A DNA stretch of 64,000 nt from Maribacter sp044594925 (GCF_044594925.1 NZ_CP138991.1:1736001-1800000); one strand, 5' to 3'; shown: positions 1 to 9,784, counted from the stretch's first letter. The notes: generated from the sequence alone by a model not told the origin. Numbers and translations are program-made.

Positions 1-1017
1 ACCTATTACGGATATAACTTCTTCTACCTCTTCTTCGGTTCTTTGGTCCATGACCAATTTCCTGCCCACACAACTCACCAAAATAGCAAGCTCCGGTATA
101 TTCCTACGGTTTTTCATCGCTAACTCCGCGGCAGTTCTGGCGCCGTTGGCAATATCATCTACAGTAGACATCATTAACTGTACGCGGGAACCCTCTGGCA
201 CATCGCCAGCTAAAATCATGGCATTGTTATTTTCATCGATATTAAGTATAGTTCTTACTATTGCTTTTTCATTCTCCTTTGTAACAACACTAAGCGGATA
301 TAGTAAGGCAGATTTTGGCAACTCCTTGGCCTTATCTCCAAGATACCTTTTATAAAGGTCCAATGCCGGTTTACCATCTAATTCATAAAGGATATTATTA
401 TCGGATTTGGTAATAATACGTTCCGGTCCAAAGGAAGTCCATCCTCCAAAATTAGCACTGGTTATTTCTAAGGTGTCGCCATAAAAAGCGATGGCTACTA
501 CTTCGCCTTCCTTAGGGTTCTGATTGTAGGATGCTAAGGTTTTTTCAAATCGGTCATCATCCCCACATAATCCTCCTGATAATCCTATATTTTTTGATTT
601 ACCATTTTCAAATCCTTTGATAAGCGCACTACCATTTACGGTACTGCCTTCCGAAACAAGAAAGAAATACTTAAGATCATCTTTCGGAAATTCTTTCATA
701 AGCGCTTGACCAAGGTCGAAATCATTATTTTCAAAATCCTTCACATTCTTGGTACGCACTATAAAACTACTTTTCTCAAATGCAATTGCTGTGAGAACTA
801 TAGTGCGTTCTTGAACTTCTTCGTTAATTATTTCCCCTGAAGTAGAACCAAAAACAATATGTCCATCAGGGAACAAAGCGCTAACCTGTTTATATATTGA
901 AGCATCTTCAAGCATATATCTATTCCCAAAAACCATCACCAAAGGTTCTTTTAGTTTTTCTGTACTGTTTAATTCAAAAGCACTTTTTCCCTTCTTTATA
1001 CCCTGTACTATTTTCAT
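1..1017 (-). CDS. FIST-domain signalling protein (NosP-like), 3' end beyond window
   Basis: An open frame of 339 codons starts at an ATG directly after the kinase stop codon (TAAATG) and runs off the left edge, so the C-terminus is missing. I translated it by hand. The N-terminal half fits FIST_N (GSTSGEI around residues 57-63, then a GLSGGLCGDD stretch). The right part carries the FIST_C hallmark LVSCVGRKLVMDQR. FIST proteins are predicted ligand sensors, and the NosP subgroup is described as haem-binding NO sensors. The visible part has a single histidine, H53, so haem ligation is possible but unproven. It is last in an operon with an H-NOX protein and a histidine kinase, which suggests it acts on or beside that kinase. 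Confidence 0.85.
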   Translation of the reverse strand, partial: MKIVQGIKKGKSAFELNSTEKLKEPLVMVFGNRYMLEDASIYKQVSALFPDGHIVFGSTSGEIINEEVQERTIVLTAIAFEKSSFIVRTKNVKDFENNDFDLGQALMKEFPKDDLKYFFLVSEGSTVNGSALIKGFENGKSKNIGLSGGLCGDDDRFEKTLASYNQNPKEGEVVAIAFYGDTLEITSANFGGWTSFGPERIITKSDNNILYELDGKPALDLYKRYLGDKAKELPKSALLYPLSVVTKENEKAIVRTILNIDENNNAMILAGDVPEGSRVQLMMSTVDDIANGARTAAELAMKNRRNIPELAILVSCVGRKLVMDQRTEEEVEEVISVIG

Positions 1018-3009
1018 TTAGCTAATTTTTTTAGCGCAAATATTTTTATCTAGTGTAAAATGAAATTCTGTACCTACACCTACTTCACTGTCTAACCAGA
1101 CCTCGCCACCATAACGGTCTATTATTTTTTTAACAATCGACAATCCAATACCAGTTGACCTTTCGTTATGACCAATAGACTGAAAAATTTCGAAAATCTT
1201 TTTATGGTATTCTTTAGGAATACCAACCCCATTATCTTTGATGGAAAAACACCAATGCGATGCTGTTTCCTTAAATAAAACTTGAACCAAGCCTTCTTCC
1301 CTTTCAATATGCACTACTGCGTTCCCAATTATATTTTGAAACAATTGATGCATTTTAGTATTGTCGGCGAATATGGTGGGTAAACTTTCTGGTATGGTAA
1401 GCTTCACATGATCTGGTATATATATACTATCTCCAACGGCTTTAACCACTTCATTTAAATTTACCTCGGATACATCCATGGTAGAACTATTTGTAGTAGA
1501 GTATTCCAATATTCCATGTATTAATTTGTCCATAGCGGCAACCTTCTCCTGCATCAACTGAAGGTTCTGTTGCCCGTTTTCATCAAGTACATCACTATAA
1601 TCTTCTTGAATCCAAGTTGCTAAAGCGCTAATACTGCGCAAGGGAGATTTTAAATCGTGAGATACAATATGCGCATATTCCTGCAATCCTTTATTACTAT
1701 TCTCCAATTCTTTCAATAAAACCTCTTTCTGTAATTCTAAGGATTTTTGATTGGTAATATCTAAGTGTATACCTATGGAGCCAATGACATCGTTATCCGA
1801 ATCATATCTTGGTGCACCACTGATTAGCCAGTGCTTTACTTCTCCATTTTTGTTCAAGACCTCAACCTCATAAGAATCTGAGGAGCCGGACAGTCTTTTA
1901 GCTGTTTTTTCCTGAATGATATTATCGTCTTTAACCTTTAGAACATCAGCCGCCTTTTTACCCACAAGTTCATCTTCTTGAAAACCGCTCATGGCGGTAA
2001 AACTTTGGTTGACCATTTGTATAACATCATCATTATCCACTTCAATTAGCCCCAAATTCATATTGGCAATAATACTACTATACTTTTCCCGCTCAACGTT
2101 TAAACGCTCTTCCGCTTCTCGCTGCTTGGTAATATCTTCAATTAAGGCCACTTGGTAATCTGTTTCTCCTTTATTATTTTTTACGGCACTTACTAAGGTT
2201 TTGGCAAGTAACTCTGACCCGTTTTTTTTACGGTATTTTTTGATTACAGAAAACTTATCCAATTCTCCAGCATTCATTTGTTTTACCAACTTCAAGCTTT
2301 CTTCGGTATTCTCAGCAGCGGAAATATCTTTAACATGCATTGTTTTAAGTTCTTGCTCTGTAAAGCCCAATAAATTTGTTGTAGTGGCATTAGCTTTTAT
2401 GATTTTACCATTATCGGTAAGTACAATGCCAAGAGGGGAATTCTCAACAATAATATCCAGTTGCTTTCTTTGTTCGGACAACAACTCCTTTATTTCCATT
2501 TCTTGGGTAATATCCCTCAGAATTCCCTGAGCGGCAATAGGTTTTTTATTGGTATCATAAATTAGACTGGCATTGATCTGAACCCATTTTGTAATACCGC
2601 CCTTAATTATAATTTTAGCTCTATAATTTTTCAAAACACCTATCTCCAATAAGGACTGCATAGATTCTGCGGTATACGTCATGAAATCTTTATGCACTAA
2701 CTGAGCTAAGTTTAAATCTTCTAAACCATTATCATATCCCAAGAAATCCTTGGCAGAAACATTCATATTAATAACATTAAAATGAAGGTCCATGACCACA
2801 TAAGGGTCTATAATATTAATAAAAACACCGTCTAGTTCCGATGTTTTTTCATTTAGTAAGTTCTCTAGTTTGGCGTTAGCTTCTTTTAAGTGATGTGTGG
2901 TATCGTAAAGCTCTTTAGACTTTTGCTCGAGTATTTTTTCTGCTTGAAAACGTGCTTTTTTTTGTCTTTCCAAGGCACGCTTCAGCAATTGAACCTCTTT
3001 GCTATCCAT
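1018..3009 (-). CDS. Soluble triple-PAS sensor histidine kinase
   Basis: 663 residues without a signal peptide or membrane segment, so cytoplasmic. A charged coiled coil (about 1-60) is followed by three PAS domains (about 60-170, 180-300, 310-425), each ending in a DIT linker. HisKA has the phospho-acceptor H451 in IVSHDLKSPL. The HATPase domain shows the N box near NIIGNAVVH (559-567), DNGVGIP (592-598) and a GIGLSIVKK box. It overlaps the end of the upstream H-NOX gene by 8 bp, so the two are translationally coupled. By analogy with other H-NOX-linked kinases, its activity is probably set by the haem sensor; the PAS domains may add further inputs. The CheY-like receiver at 3622 is a likely phosphorylation target. 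Confidence 0.92.
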   Translation of the reverse strand: MDSKEVQLLKRALERQKKARFQAEKILEQKSKELYDTTHHLKEANAKLENLLNEKTSELDGVFINIIDPYVVMDLHFNVINMNVSAKDFLGYDNGLEDLNLAQLVHKDFMTYTAESMQSLLEIGVLKNYRAKIIIKGGITKWVQINASLIYDTNKKPIAAQGILRDITQEMEIKELLSEQRKQLDIIVENSPLGIVLTDNGKIIKANATTTNLLGFTEQELKTMHVKDISAAENTEESLKLVKQMNAGELDKFSVIKKYRKKNGSELLAKTLVSAVKNNKGETDYQVALIEDITKQREAEERLNVEREKYSSIIANMNLGLIEVDNDDVIQMVNQSFTAMSGFQEDELVGKKAADVLKVKDDNIIQEKTAKRLSGSSDSYEVEVLNKNGEVKHWLISGAPRYDSDNDVIGSIGIHLDITNQKSLELQKEVLLKELENSNKGLQEYAHIVSHDLKSPLRSISALATWIQEDYSDVLDENGQQNLQLMQEKVAAMDKLIHGILEYSTTNSSTMDVSEVNLNEVVKAVGDSIYIPDHVKLTIPESLPTIFADNTKMHQLFQNIIGNAVVHIEREEGLVQVLFKETASHWCFSIKDNGVGIPKEYHKKIFEIFQSIGHNERSTGIGLSIVKKIIDRYGGEVWLDSEVGVGTEFHFTLDKNICAKKIS

Positions 3010-3544
3010 GCTGAGTTATATGAAATTTAACTTCAGTACCATCTTCTTTCAAAAGTTCGTAGGCAACTGTTGCACTTTCATTAAAATGTTCAAATGATTT
3101 TTCAATTAACCCGTGGGCCAATCTATACAATCCTCTTGTGGAGGAATAAACCATAGATAACGTATCTTCCGTTTTTTCTAAAATTTTGAATGTTGGCAGC
3201 TCTGCATCGGGATAAAGTTTCTGGACATGTACGTGTATATGGTCCTCGATGGAATATAATAATGCTAAGGGTGAATTATAACTTTGTATTACTTCTGGAT
3301 GAGCTGCTCCCAAACCTGCAAATAGATAATGTCCAAAAGTGTAGATAAGCTCTCCTAGTGGTATATCTGTATCCTTACTAAGTGCTGTGATAAGACTAAC
3401 CATCTCGTTAAAATCATAAGTCCCAACAGACGTATAAATACCTTGTGAGGGTAAGTCGGCTCCCTCTATAATGTTATCAACGGTTTCAAGCCCAAATTTG
3501 GACTCTACCATTTCTAAAAATTCTGTAAAAATTATACCTTTCAT
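3002..3544 (-). CDS. H-NOX haem nitric-oxide/oxygen sensor
   Basis: 180 residues, the usual size of a stand-alone bacterial H-NOX (HNOB) domain, starting with the typical MKGIIFTEFLEMVE. The proximal haem ligand H102 lies in SIEDHIHV, and the YxSxR haem-propionate motif is intact as Y133-S135-R137 (VYSSTRG). Such proteins bind NO through ferrous haem and regulate a partner kinase or cyclase. There is no obvious distal-pocket tyrosine that I can assign, so NO rather than oxygen is the likelier ligand (inference). It overlaps the kinase at 1018-3009 by 8 bp and lies 77 bp downstream of a CheY-like receiver. Confidence 0.93.
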   Translation of the reverse strand: MKGIIFTEFLEMVESKFGLETVDNIIEGADLPSQGIYTSVGTYDFNEMVSLITALSKDTDIPLGELIYTFGHYLFAGLGAAHPEVIQSYNSPLALLYSIEDHIHVHVQKLYPDAELPTFKILEKTEDTLSMVYSSTRGLYRLAHGLIEKSFEHFNESATVAYELLKEDGTEVKFHITQHG

Positions 3545-3621
3545 AAATTAAATTTTGATGCTTAAAAGTAAGAAAAGTATTACCTAAGATAAAAATAAAT
3601 GTTGTGAAATCAACTTTTCTA

Positions 3622-4023
3622 TTAACCTTTGACCAACTGGTTAACACTCCAATAGTCCAATACTTTTTTCATTTTAGACTCGTAATCCACATATTTTAAG
3701 GGCTTTATAATATAACCGGCTACACCAATTTGATAACATTTCAGTAAATCTGCCCTATTCTCAGAAGTTGTGAGTATAATAGTTGGTAGATATTTTAATA
3801 TATCATCAGCTTTTAGAATTTCAAGAAATTCAGTTCCACTCATTCTTGGCATATTCAAATCTAGAAGAATGATGTCCGGTAATTTATTACCGGATTTTAA
3901 TAGCTCTAAAGCCTCCTCACCATTAGTAGCTTTCACAATTGTATACTTTGTTTCTAATTTAGAGAGTGTTCGCTCTAATTTCATTACTTCAATAGTATCG
4001 TCTTCAATAAGTAGAATATCCAT
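3622..4023 (-). CDS. Single-domain CheY-like response regulator
   Basis: 133 residues comprising only a receiver domain of the Rcp1/CheY type. Visible signature: acidic pocket (LLIEDD, residues 4-9), phospho-acceptor Asp in IILLDLNMP (about residue 55), the switch Thr in TIILTTSEN, and the conserved Lys in YIIKPL. It lacks an output domain and therefore works through protein contacts or as a phosphate shuttle. It is the first gene of the minus-strand sensory cluster: receiver, H-NOX, kinase, FIST. The promoter should lie in 4024-4198, which otherwise holds no gene. Confidence 0.9.
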   Translation of the reverse strand: MDILLIEDDTIEVMKLERTLSKLETKYTIVKATNGEEALELLKSGNKLPDIILLDLNMPRMSGTEFLEILKADDILKYLPTIILTTSENRADLLKCYQIGVAGYIIKPLKYVDYESKMKKVLDYWSVNQLVKG

Positions 4024-4198
4024 AGCTTTATGTATTATTAGCCTATAAAGTTGTGACTTCTAAATAAATTTAAGAGAAAAGTGTAGACGGATGGCGGTTT
4101 ACTGTCGGTGAATGGTAATTAACCAAAGTTTAAAAAAACTACCTATGGCGAAAAAAGTAAGCAATACTTTAAGTTAAGGTCTATTCTATCATTCCAAA

Positions 4199-5452
4199 TT
4201 AATTGAATTTCCGACCGGGCGCAAAAGCATCGATAGGCATGGATAGTTCTTGTTCACCAATAATTTCAGAAACAAGTTTCCCCGTTGCAGGTCCTAAACT
4301 CCAGCCCATCATGGCATGTCCCGTGGCGAAGGTCAAATTCTTTACAGTTTTAGATTTTCCTATGTAAGGGAGACCATCTGGTGACACAGGTCTCATGCCT
4401 GTTAAAGCAGCATCTATTTCATCCTTTTTGATTTCCAACTCGGGATAAAATGTTCTTGCGCCATTAGCGATGGCTCGTACTCGTTGTTTATGTATCGTCC
4501 CATTTATTCCTGAGAACTCCATCGTACCGGCAAAACGTGTAAAGCCATTCATTGGCGTTACGGCCATCTTAGCTTCCATTAGTATTGCAGGCATTGTAAT
4601 ACCAGTTTCTCTTTCCACATTTATACGATAGCCCTTACCGGCTTGTAGTGGTAAATTTATTTTTAATTTTTTGGAAAGTTCACCACTCCAAGATCCTGCC
4701 GCCATTACTATATCATCTGCTGTATAGACCTCCTTATCCGTTCTAAGCCCTATTATCCTTTGATTTTTAAGTACTATGCCTTTAACTTCTTCATTAGATT
4801 TTACCCTAACGCCCTGTTTTCTTAAATAGTTAAGCAGTTTTGGCATAAATTCCGTTGGTGTCATGTGAGCATCACATTCATAATGTATGGCACCTAGGGC
4901 ATCTATCTTTATATTGGGTTCAATGGTTTCAAGTTCTTTTTTATTAAGTTCATTTACCTCAAGCCCTAAAAAACTGGCCTTCTTGGCCACCTCAGCTTCA
5001 TGCAAATAGGATTTTTCGGTTTTATACAACATCAAAAGTCCTTTACGTTCCATTTGAAATTTACCCAAATCCTCTGATTGTTTGATATCAGCGTATAATT
5101 CCCTGCTAAGTATATTAATATCTCTAATTACGGGTATCGCCTTCGCTACTTTAGCTTTTGTAGAAGATTTATGAAAATACCAAGACCACTTTAGAAAATC
5201 TTTGTTTAATCTAGGTTTCATATAAAATGGACTTGCCGAATTAAACATCATTTTAATCCCAGTAGCAATCATACCAGGAGAAGCTAAGGGAATAATATGA
5301 CTTGGAGTAATATAACCCGCATTTACATAAGAGGCTCCCGAGGTCATGTCAGATTTGTCGATAACCGTAACTTCATGCCCTGCCTTATGCAGATAATACG
5401 CAGTACTTAGTCCTACAATACCGCCTCCTATAATTACAATGTTTTTACTCAT
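4199..5452 (-). CDS. FAD-dependent D-amino-acid dehydrogenase, likely D-hydroxyproline dehydrogenase
   Basis: 417 residues of the DadA/DAO family. The N-terminal Rossmann dinucleotide motif is GGGIVG in IVIIGGGIVGLSTAYYL, and the C-terminal FAD region reads TGMRPVSPDGLPYIG then TGHAMMGWSLGP. The family oxidises D-amino acids to imino acids and passes electrons to the respiratory chain. Its position 2 bp after the 4-hydroxyproline epimerase points to oxidation of cis-4-hydroxy-D-proline to pyrroline-4-hydroxy-2-carboxylate. It is the last gene of the hydroxyproline operon. A general D-amino-acid dehydrogenase cannot be excluded from sequence alone. Confidence 0.87.
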   Translation of the reverse strand: MSKNIVIIGGGIVGLSTAYYLHKAGHEVTVIDKSDMTSGASYVNAGYITPSHIIPLASPGMIATGIKMMFNSASPFYMKPRLNKDFLKWSWYFHKSSTKAKVAKAIPVIRDINILSRELYADIKQSEDLGKFQMERKGLLMLYKTEKSYLHEAEVAKKASFLGLEVNELNKKELETIEPNIKIDALGAIHYECDAHMTPTEFMPKLLNYLRKQGVRVKSNEEVKGIVLKNQRIIGLRTDKEVYTADDIVMAAGSWSGELSKKLKINLPLQAGKGYRINVERETGITMPAILMEAKMAVTPMNGFTRFAGTMEFSGINGTIHKQRVRAIANGARTFYPELEIKKDEIDAALTGMRPVSPDGLPYIGKSKTVKNLTFATGHAMMGWSLGPATGKLVSEIIGEQELSMPIDAFAPGRKFN

Positions 5453-5454
5453 TT

Positions 5455-6462
5455 TTATAGTACTTGAAACCCATGTGCATAGGGGTCGTCATCATCAATA
5501 GTTATTGTATTTTGGCCATATATTTTAGCCCATCCTTTTATACTGGGGACTATAGCAGGGATATTCCCTAGAGCGGTCTCCTCTTCTACCCGACCAATAA
5601 ATTGGGAACCGATAAAACTTTCGTGCACAAAATCTTCCCCTAGTTTTAATTTGCCTTTGGCATGCCACTGCGCCATACGTGCAGATGTTCCCGTACCACA
5701 AGGAGATCTATCAATGGCCTTATCGCCATAAAATACGGCATTTCTTGCCGTAGCTTTTGGAGAAATTGTTTCCCCGGTCCAAAGCATGTGGCTTACATTC
5801 CTTATGGTCTCATCCTCTGGATGAACAAAGAAATCTGGATATTTCTGGTTGATTTTTTCACGGATTTCCTGACTTAATTGAATTAACTTACTTGCGGAAA
5901 AATCTTGAATACCACTAAAATTCTTTTGCGGGTCAACAATGGCGTAAAAATTACCCCCATAAGATACATCAAAGGTTAGCTGACCAAGTGCTGAGGAATC
6001 TATGGTTAATTCAGTTGCAGCCAGATAAGATTTAACGTTGGTCAACTTTACCCAATCCACTTTTTCACCAGTTTGTTGGTATGCTATTTTCACCAAACCG
6101 GCAGGGGTTTCCATACGCACCACACCCGGTACTTTCGGTTTTAAAAGGCCTTCTTCTATGCCTATGGTTATAGCGCCAATAGTACCATGCCCGCACATGG
6201 GCAAACAGCCACTGGTTTCAATAAAAAGAATTCCAAAATCATTATTTGGGTCGGAAGATGGATAAAAAATACTACCACTCATCATGTCGTGACCGCGAGG
6301 CTCAAACATTAACCCTTTACGTATCCAATCGTATTCCTTTAAAAAATGCTGGCGTTTCTGACTCATATTTGCCCCATTAAGTTCTGGCCCTCCTTCTTTA
6401 ATAACTCTAACAGGATTACCACAAGTATGTGCATCAATACAAACAAAAGTACTCTTGGACAT
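5455..6462 (-). CDS. 4-hydroxyproline 2-epimerase (proline racemase family)
   Basis: 335 residues of the proline racemase fold. Both catalytic cysteines are present: C90 in MCGHGTIG and C255 in DRSPCGTGTSARMA. This argues against trans-3-hydroxyproline dehydratase, which has Thr at the second site. The enzyme interconverts trans-4-hydroxy-L-proline and cis-4-hydroxy-D-proline, the first step of bacterial hydroxyproline use. It sits 6 bp downstream of the DUF885 peptidase and 2 bp before the FAD dehydrogenase, and the operon also has the matching deaminase and aldehyde dehydrogenase. This makes hydroxyproline rather than proline the likely substrate. Confidence 0.92.
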   Translation of the reverse strand: MSKSTFVCIDAHTCGNPVRVIKEGGPELNGANMSQKRQHFLKEYDWIRKGLMFEPRGHDMMSGSIFYPSSDPNNDFGILFIETSGCLPMCGHGTIGAITIGIEEGLLKPKVPGVVRMETPAGLVKIAYQQTGEKVDWVKLTNVKSYLAATELTIDSSALGQLTFDVSYGGNFYAIVDPQKNFSGIQDFSASKLIQLSQEIREKINQKYPDFFVHPEDETIRNVSHMLWTGETISPKATARNAVFYGDKAIDRSPCGTGTSARMAQWHAKGKLKLGEDFVHESFIGSQFIGRVEEETALGNIPAIVPSIKGWAKIYGQNTITIDDDDPYAHGFQVL

Positions 6463-6468
6463 AATTAT

Positions 6469-8199
6469 CTATTTACTAGCGGCGATGTAATTATTTATTC
6501 TTTTTTCTAGAATGGGAAGGGTAACTGTGCCCTGTTCCAATATAATTTCATGAAACTGCCTAAGATCAAACTTATTTCCCAATGCCGCTTCCGCCTTTTT
6601 ACGTAGTTCCCTTATTTTTATTTCTCCCATTTTATAGGAAATAGCTTGGCCTGGCCACGCAATATAACGGTCGGTCTCCGTGCCCACTTCATGCTCCGAA
6701 AGGGCGGTATTTGATAACATGTAGTCCATAACTCTTTCTCGGGACCATCCCTTGGCATGGATTCCTGTATCTACCACTAATCTGCAGGCGCGCCACATTT
6801 CATAGGTAAGCTTTCCAAATTCCTCATAAGGTGTCGTATAAATACCTAATTCGTTCCCTAAAAACTCTGTATACAATGCCCAACCTTCACCATAAGCAGA
6901 GAGGTACATATTTTTCCTAAACTGTGGAATACTATCTCCCAGCTCCCTGTTAAGACTACCCTGCAAGTGATGACCAGGAACGGCTTCATGTGCGGTTAAG
7001 GAAGGTAAGGTGTATAAAGGTCTGCTTTTTAATTTGTACGTATTCACTAAATAAAAACCAGGTTGTGTTTCCGAAGAAGGACCAGAATAGCGGCCTCCGG
7101 TATATTTTGGAGCAATGGCGTCCGGTACTTTAATTACGCCATAGGGCCTTCGAGGTAAGGTTCTGAAAAACTTAGGTAATTCCGCATCAATACGTTTCGC
7201 AATGTCTCTCGCATGCATCAGCAATTCTTCTCCTGTAGACGCATAAAACCGGTCATCAGTTCTTAAAAAGCTTAAAAAATCCTCAAAGCTTCCCTTGAAA
7301 TCCACGCGCTCAATGATTTCTTTCATCTCTGAACGTATTCTAGCCACTTCGTTAAGCCCAATTTTATGAATATCATCAGCACTATACTGCTCCGTGGTAG
7401 TATAATAATTAATACGGTTTTGATAAAACTCCTTACCATTAACCGTTTCCGAAACACCTAGGCTGGTTCTGGTATTGGGAATATACTCTTCTTCAAAAAA
7501 TTGTTTGATTCTTTTAAAAGACGGCACTACACTATTCTCAATTGCAAGTTTGGCACCCGCTAACACGATATCTTTTTCTGCCTTGGTCATCGATGCCGGC
7601 AAAGAAGTAAAAGGTTTATAAAATCCGCTTTGGGTGTAATCCGTTACAATATGCACGTCATAAGTACTTTCGTAGCCATTAAAAATAATTTTCGGTTGTG
7701 AAAGCCCTTGCTTAAGGCCTGCCCTTAATAACACTATATGCTCGGAAACGAATGTGGGTATTGCGTTTAAAACCTTTATATAATACTCCGCATCCTCGAG
7801 ATTTAAAATAGGTTTAATACGGTAGTTTAGGTTTAAATGAAAACCCTGATCTGCCTGTATAGGATTAAGGTGCATCTTATACGTATATTCATCTACTGTA
7901 TTTTGTAGACGAAAGCGCAATAATTCTGCAGAAATCTGTTCCGTCTCAGACAATTCCGAAACCTTTAGTTTCTTTAAATCCTTCAACTGAGATTCGGCAA
8001 AATCTGACTTTTTTCTTACTAAACTTTCTTGAAATTGACCTAAAGGATATTCCTCGTTATCATATGTTTTGTAGCGTTCCACAGTTTCAATGATAGCTGT
8101 CAATTTTTCCGAAGTACTTTTCTGAGCGGAGAGATACAGCGTATTCAGTAAAAGAAAACAACACAACACCAGCTTTTTCGTGACAGTATTCCTGTGCAT
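6469..8199 (-). CDS. Exported DUF885 metallopeptidase
   Basis: About 576 residues. I place the start at the ATG at 8199, not at the upstream in-frame ATG at 8229, because it gives a clean signal peptide (MHRNTVTKKLVLCCFLLLNT then LYLSAQ) and removes a 29-bp overlap with the aldehyde dehydrogenase. The zinc-peptidase motif is visible as TAHEAVPGHHLQG, with a downstream GEGWALYTEF acidic region, both typical of DUF885. The family is poorly characterised. Its place within a hydroxyproline operon suggests that it trims proline- or hydroxyproline-containing peptides, for example from collagen-like matter, in the periplasm (inference). Confidence 0.85.
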   Translation of the reverse strand: MHRNTVTKKLVLCCFLLLNTLYLSAQKSTSEKLTAIIETVERYKTYDNEEYPLGQFQESLVRKKSDFAESQLKDLKKLKVSELSETEQISAELLRFRLQNTVDEYTYKMHLNPIQADQGFHLNLNYRIKPILNLEDAEYYIKVLNAIPTFVSEHIVLLRAGLKQGLSQPKIIFNGYESTYDVHIVTDYTQSGFYKPFTSLPASMTKAEKDIVLAGAKLAIENSVVPSFKRIKQFFEEEYIPNTRTSLGVSETVNGKEFYQNRINYYTTTEQYSADDIHKIGLNEVARIRSEMKEIIERVDFKGSFEDFLSFLRTDDRFYASTGEELLMHARDIAKRIDAELPKFFRTLPRRPYGVIKVPDAIAPKYTGGRYSGPSSETQPGFYLVNTYKLKSRPLYTLPSLTAHEAVPGHHLQGSLNRELGDSIPQFRKNMYLSAYGEGWALYTEFLGNELGIYTTPYEEFGKLTYEMWRACRLVVDTGIHAKGWSRERVMDYMLSNTALSEHEVGTETDRYIAWPGQAISYKMGEIKIRELRKKAEAALGNKFDLRQFHEIILEQGTVTLPILEKRINNYIAASK

Positions 8200-8200
8200 A

Positions 8201-9784
8201 TTAAATTTTATTAACCGTATAGGTACCATTTACCAACCTTGATATGTTCAACGGATTATTGTTCTGTAATTCTTTTGGCAACAGATGTTCCGGCCAACTT
8301 TGATAGGATACGGGGCGTACCCACCTCTTAATGGAGGTCGTTCCTACAGAAGTGAAACGACTATCTGTAGTAGCAGGGAAGGGACCTCCATGTTGCATGG
8401 AAGGACAAACTTCCACTCCTGTTGGTACTCCGTTAAAAATAATTCTTCCTACTCGGCTTTGTAAGCTATCTACCACCGTTTTGAATTTTGTTAATTCATC
8501 GTCTGTTCCTAAAATGGTACCAGTAAGTTGTCCGTCTAAATTTTTAAGAATATTCTCCAATTCCTCGGCATCTTGGCAATGCACCACAATAGAAAAAGGT
8601 CCAAAAACTTCTTGATGCAGTTTTGTATTCTTTAAAAAATCAGCCCCTCTAACCGTTAATACCTTTTGCTGTGCAAAATTAGGTGCTGCTTCTTGGGTAT
8701 ACTCGGCAACGGTAGCAACCTCCGGCTGCCCGGTTAATTCGTTCTTTCCTTGCTCAAAATTCTCATGAATTTTAGGATGTAACATGCAAATGGGTTCGGT
8801 TTTGGTGATTTCTGTTCCTAAGGTGGAAATGAAACGATTCAAAGCATCACTCTTAATGCCCAGAATTAAACCTGGATTTGTACAAAATTGTCCTGCACCC
8901 AAGAGAATGGACCCCGCATATTTTGTAGCCCAATCCGCTCCCTTCTCAGCTAAAGCGTTCGGTAATACTACAACTGGATTAACACTCCCCATTTCTGCAA
9001 AAACCGGTATAGGTTCTTTACGGTTATTGACTAATTTATAGATGGCAGTACCTCCTTTAATGCTACCTGTAAAACCAACCCCCTTCATACTCGGGTTCAT
9101 TACCAATTGCTCCCCAACTGCGATATCACTGCTGTTTAAGTTTGAAAAAACACCAATTGGCATTCCTGTTTTCTCTATAGCTTTGGAGATAGCCGATGCC
9201 ACTAGCTCTCCTGTACCTGCATGCATGGGGTGGCTTTTTACTACAACCGGACATCCTGCCGCTAAGGCACTTGCCGAATCTCCGCCTGCGGTAGAAAAAG
9301 CCAATGGAAAATTACTAGAACCAAAAACGGCAATTGGACCAATTGGCACAAGGATTTTTCTAAGATCTACTTTAGGCATTGGTTGCCTATCTGGTTGCGC
9401 GGTATCTATAGTTGCTTCTACCCAAGAACCTTCCTCTAACAAATTTGCAAACGCATTCAATTGTCCTAAGGTTCTACCACGTTCTCCTTTTGCCCTGCCT
9501 TCCGGAAGACCAGATTCCTGCATATAAGTTGTTATCAACGTATCTCCTAATGCTTCAATTTCTATTGCAATCTGTCTTAAAAATTTTGCTTTCTCTGGGC
9601 CCGTACTACTGCTATAGGAAACAAAGGCTTCTTCTGCCAAACTACAAGCTTCATTTACCTCCTCCTTTGTGGCTTCATGAAAAGTCCACGGTGTTGGTAT
9701 ATTTAATTTAGGATCAAATGTTTTAAAGGTATTTGTTCCCTCTTTAGAAATTCTATTTCCGATGTAGTTTCCGCCTGTAATCAT
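8201..9784 (-). CDS. 2,5-dioxovalerate (2-oxoglutarate semialdehyde) dehydrogenase
   Basis: 527 residues of the aldehyde dehydrogenase superfamily, in the size range of the KGSADH subgroup. Visible features are the cofactor region GFTGSIKGG (237-245), the general base E264 in FAEMGSVNP, and the catalytic C301 in GAGQFCTNPG. The enzyme would oxidise 2-oxoglutarate semialdehyde to 2-oxoglutarate, the final step of hydroxyproline breakdown. Its stop codon lies 1 bp before the chosen start of the DUF885 peptidase. The same reaction also ends some pentose and glucarate routes, but the neighbours fit hydroxyproline. Confidence 0.9.
   Translation of the reverse strand: MITGGNYIGNRISKEGTNTFKTFDPKLNIPTPWTFHEATKEEVNEACSLAEEAFVSYSSSTGPEKAKFLRQIAIEIEALGDTLITTYMQESGLPEGRAKGERGRTLGQLNAFANLLEEGSWVEATIDTAQPDRQPMPKVDLRKILVPIGPIAVFGSSNFPLAFSTAGGDSASALAAGCPVVVKSHPMHAGTGELVASAISKAIEKTGMPIGVFSNLNSSDIAVGEQLVMNPSMKGVGFTGSIKGGTAIYKLVNNRKEPIPVFAEMGSVNPVVVLPNALAEKGADWATKYAGSILLGAGQFCTNPGLILGIKSDALNRFISTLGTEITKTEPICMLHPKIHENFEQGKNELTGQPEVATVAEYTQEAAPNFAQQKVLTVRGADFLKNTKLHQEVFGPFSIVVHCQDAEELENILKNLDGQLTGTILGTDDELTKFKTVVDSLQSRVGRIIFNGVPTGVEVCPSMQHGGPFPATTDSRFTSVGTTSIKRWVRPVSYQSWPEHLLPKELQNNNPLNISRLVNGTYTVNKI

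Noticed and set aside
9042..9527. 161-codon open frame on the plus strand
   Set aside because: It is antisense to the aldehyde dehydrogenase, whose motifs and catalytic residues are all in the minus frame.
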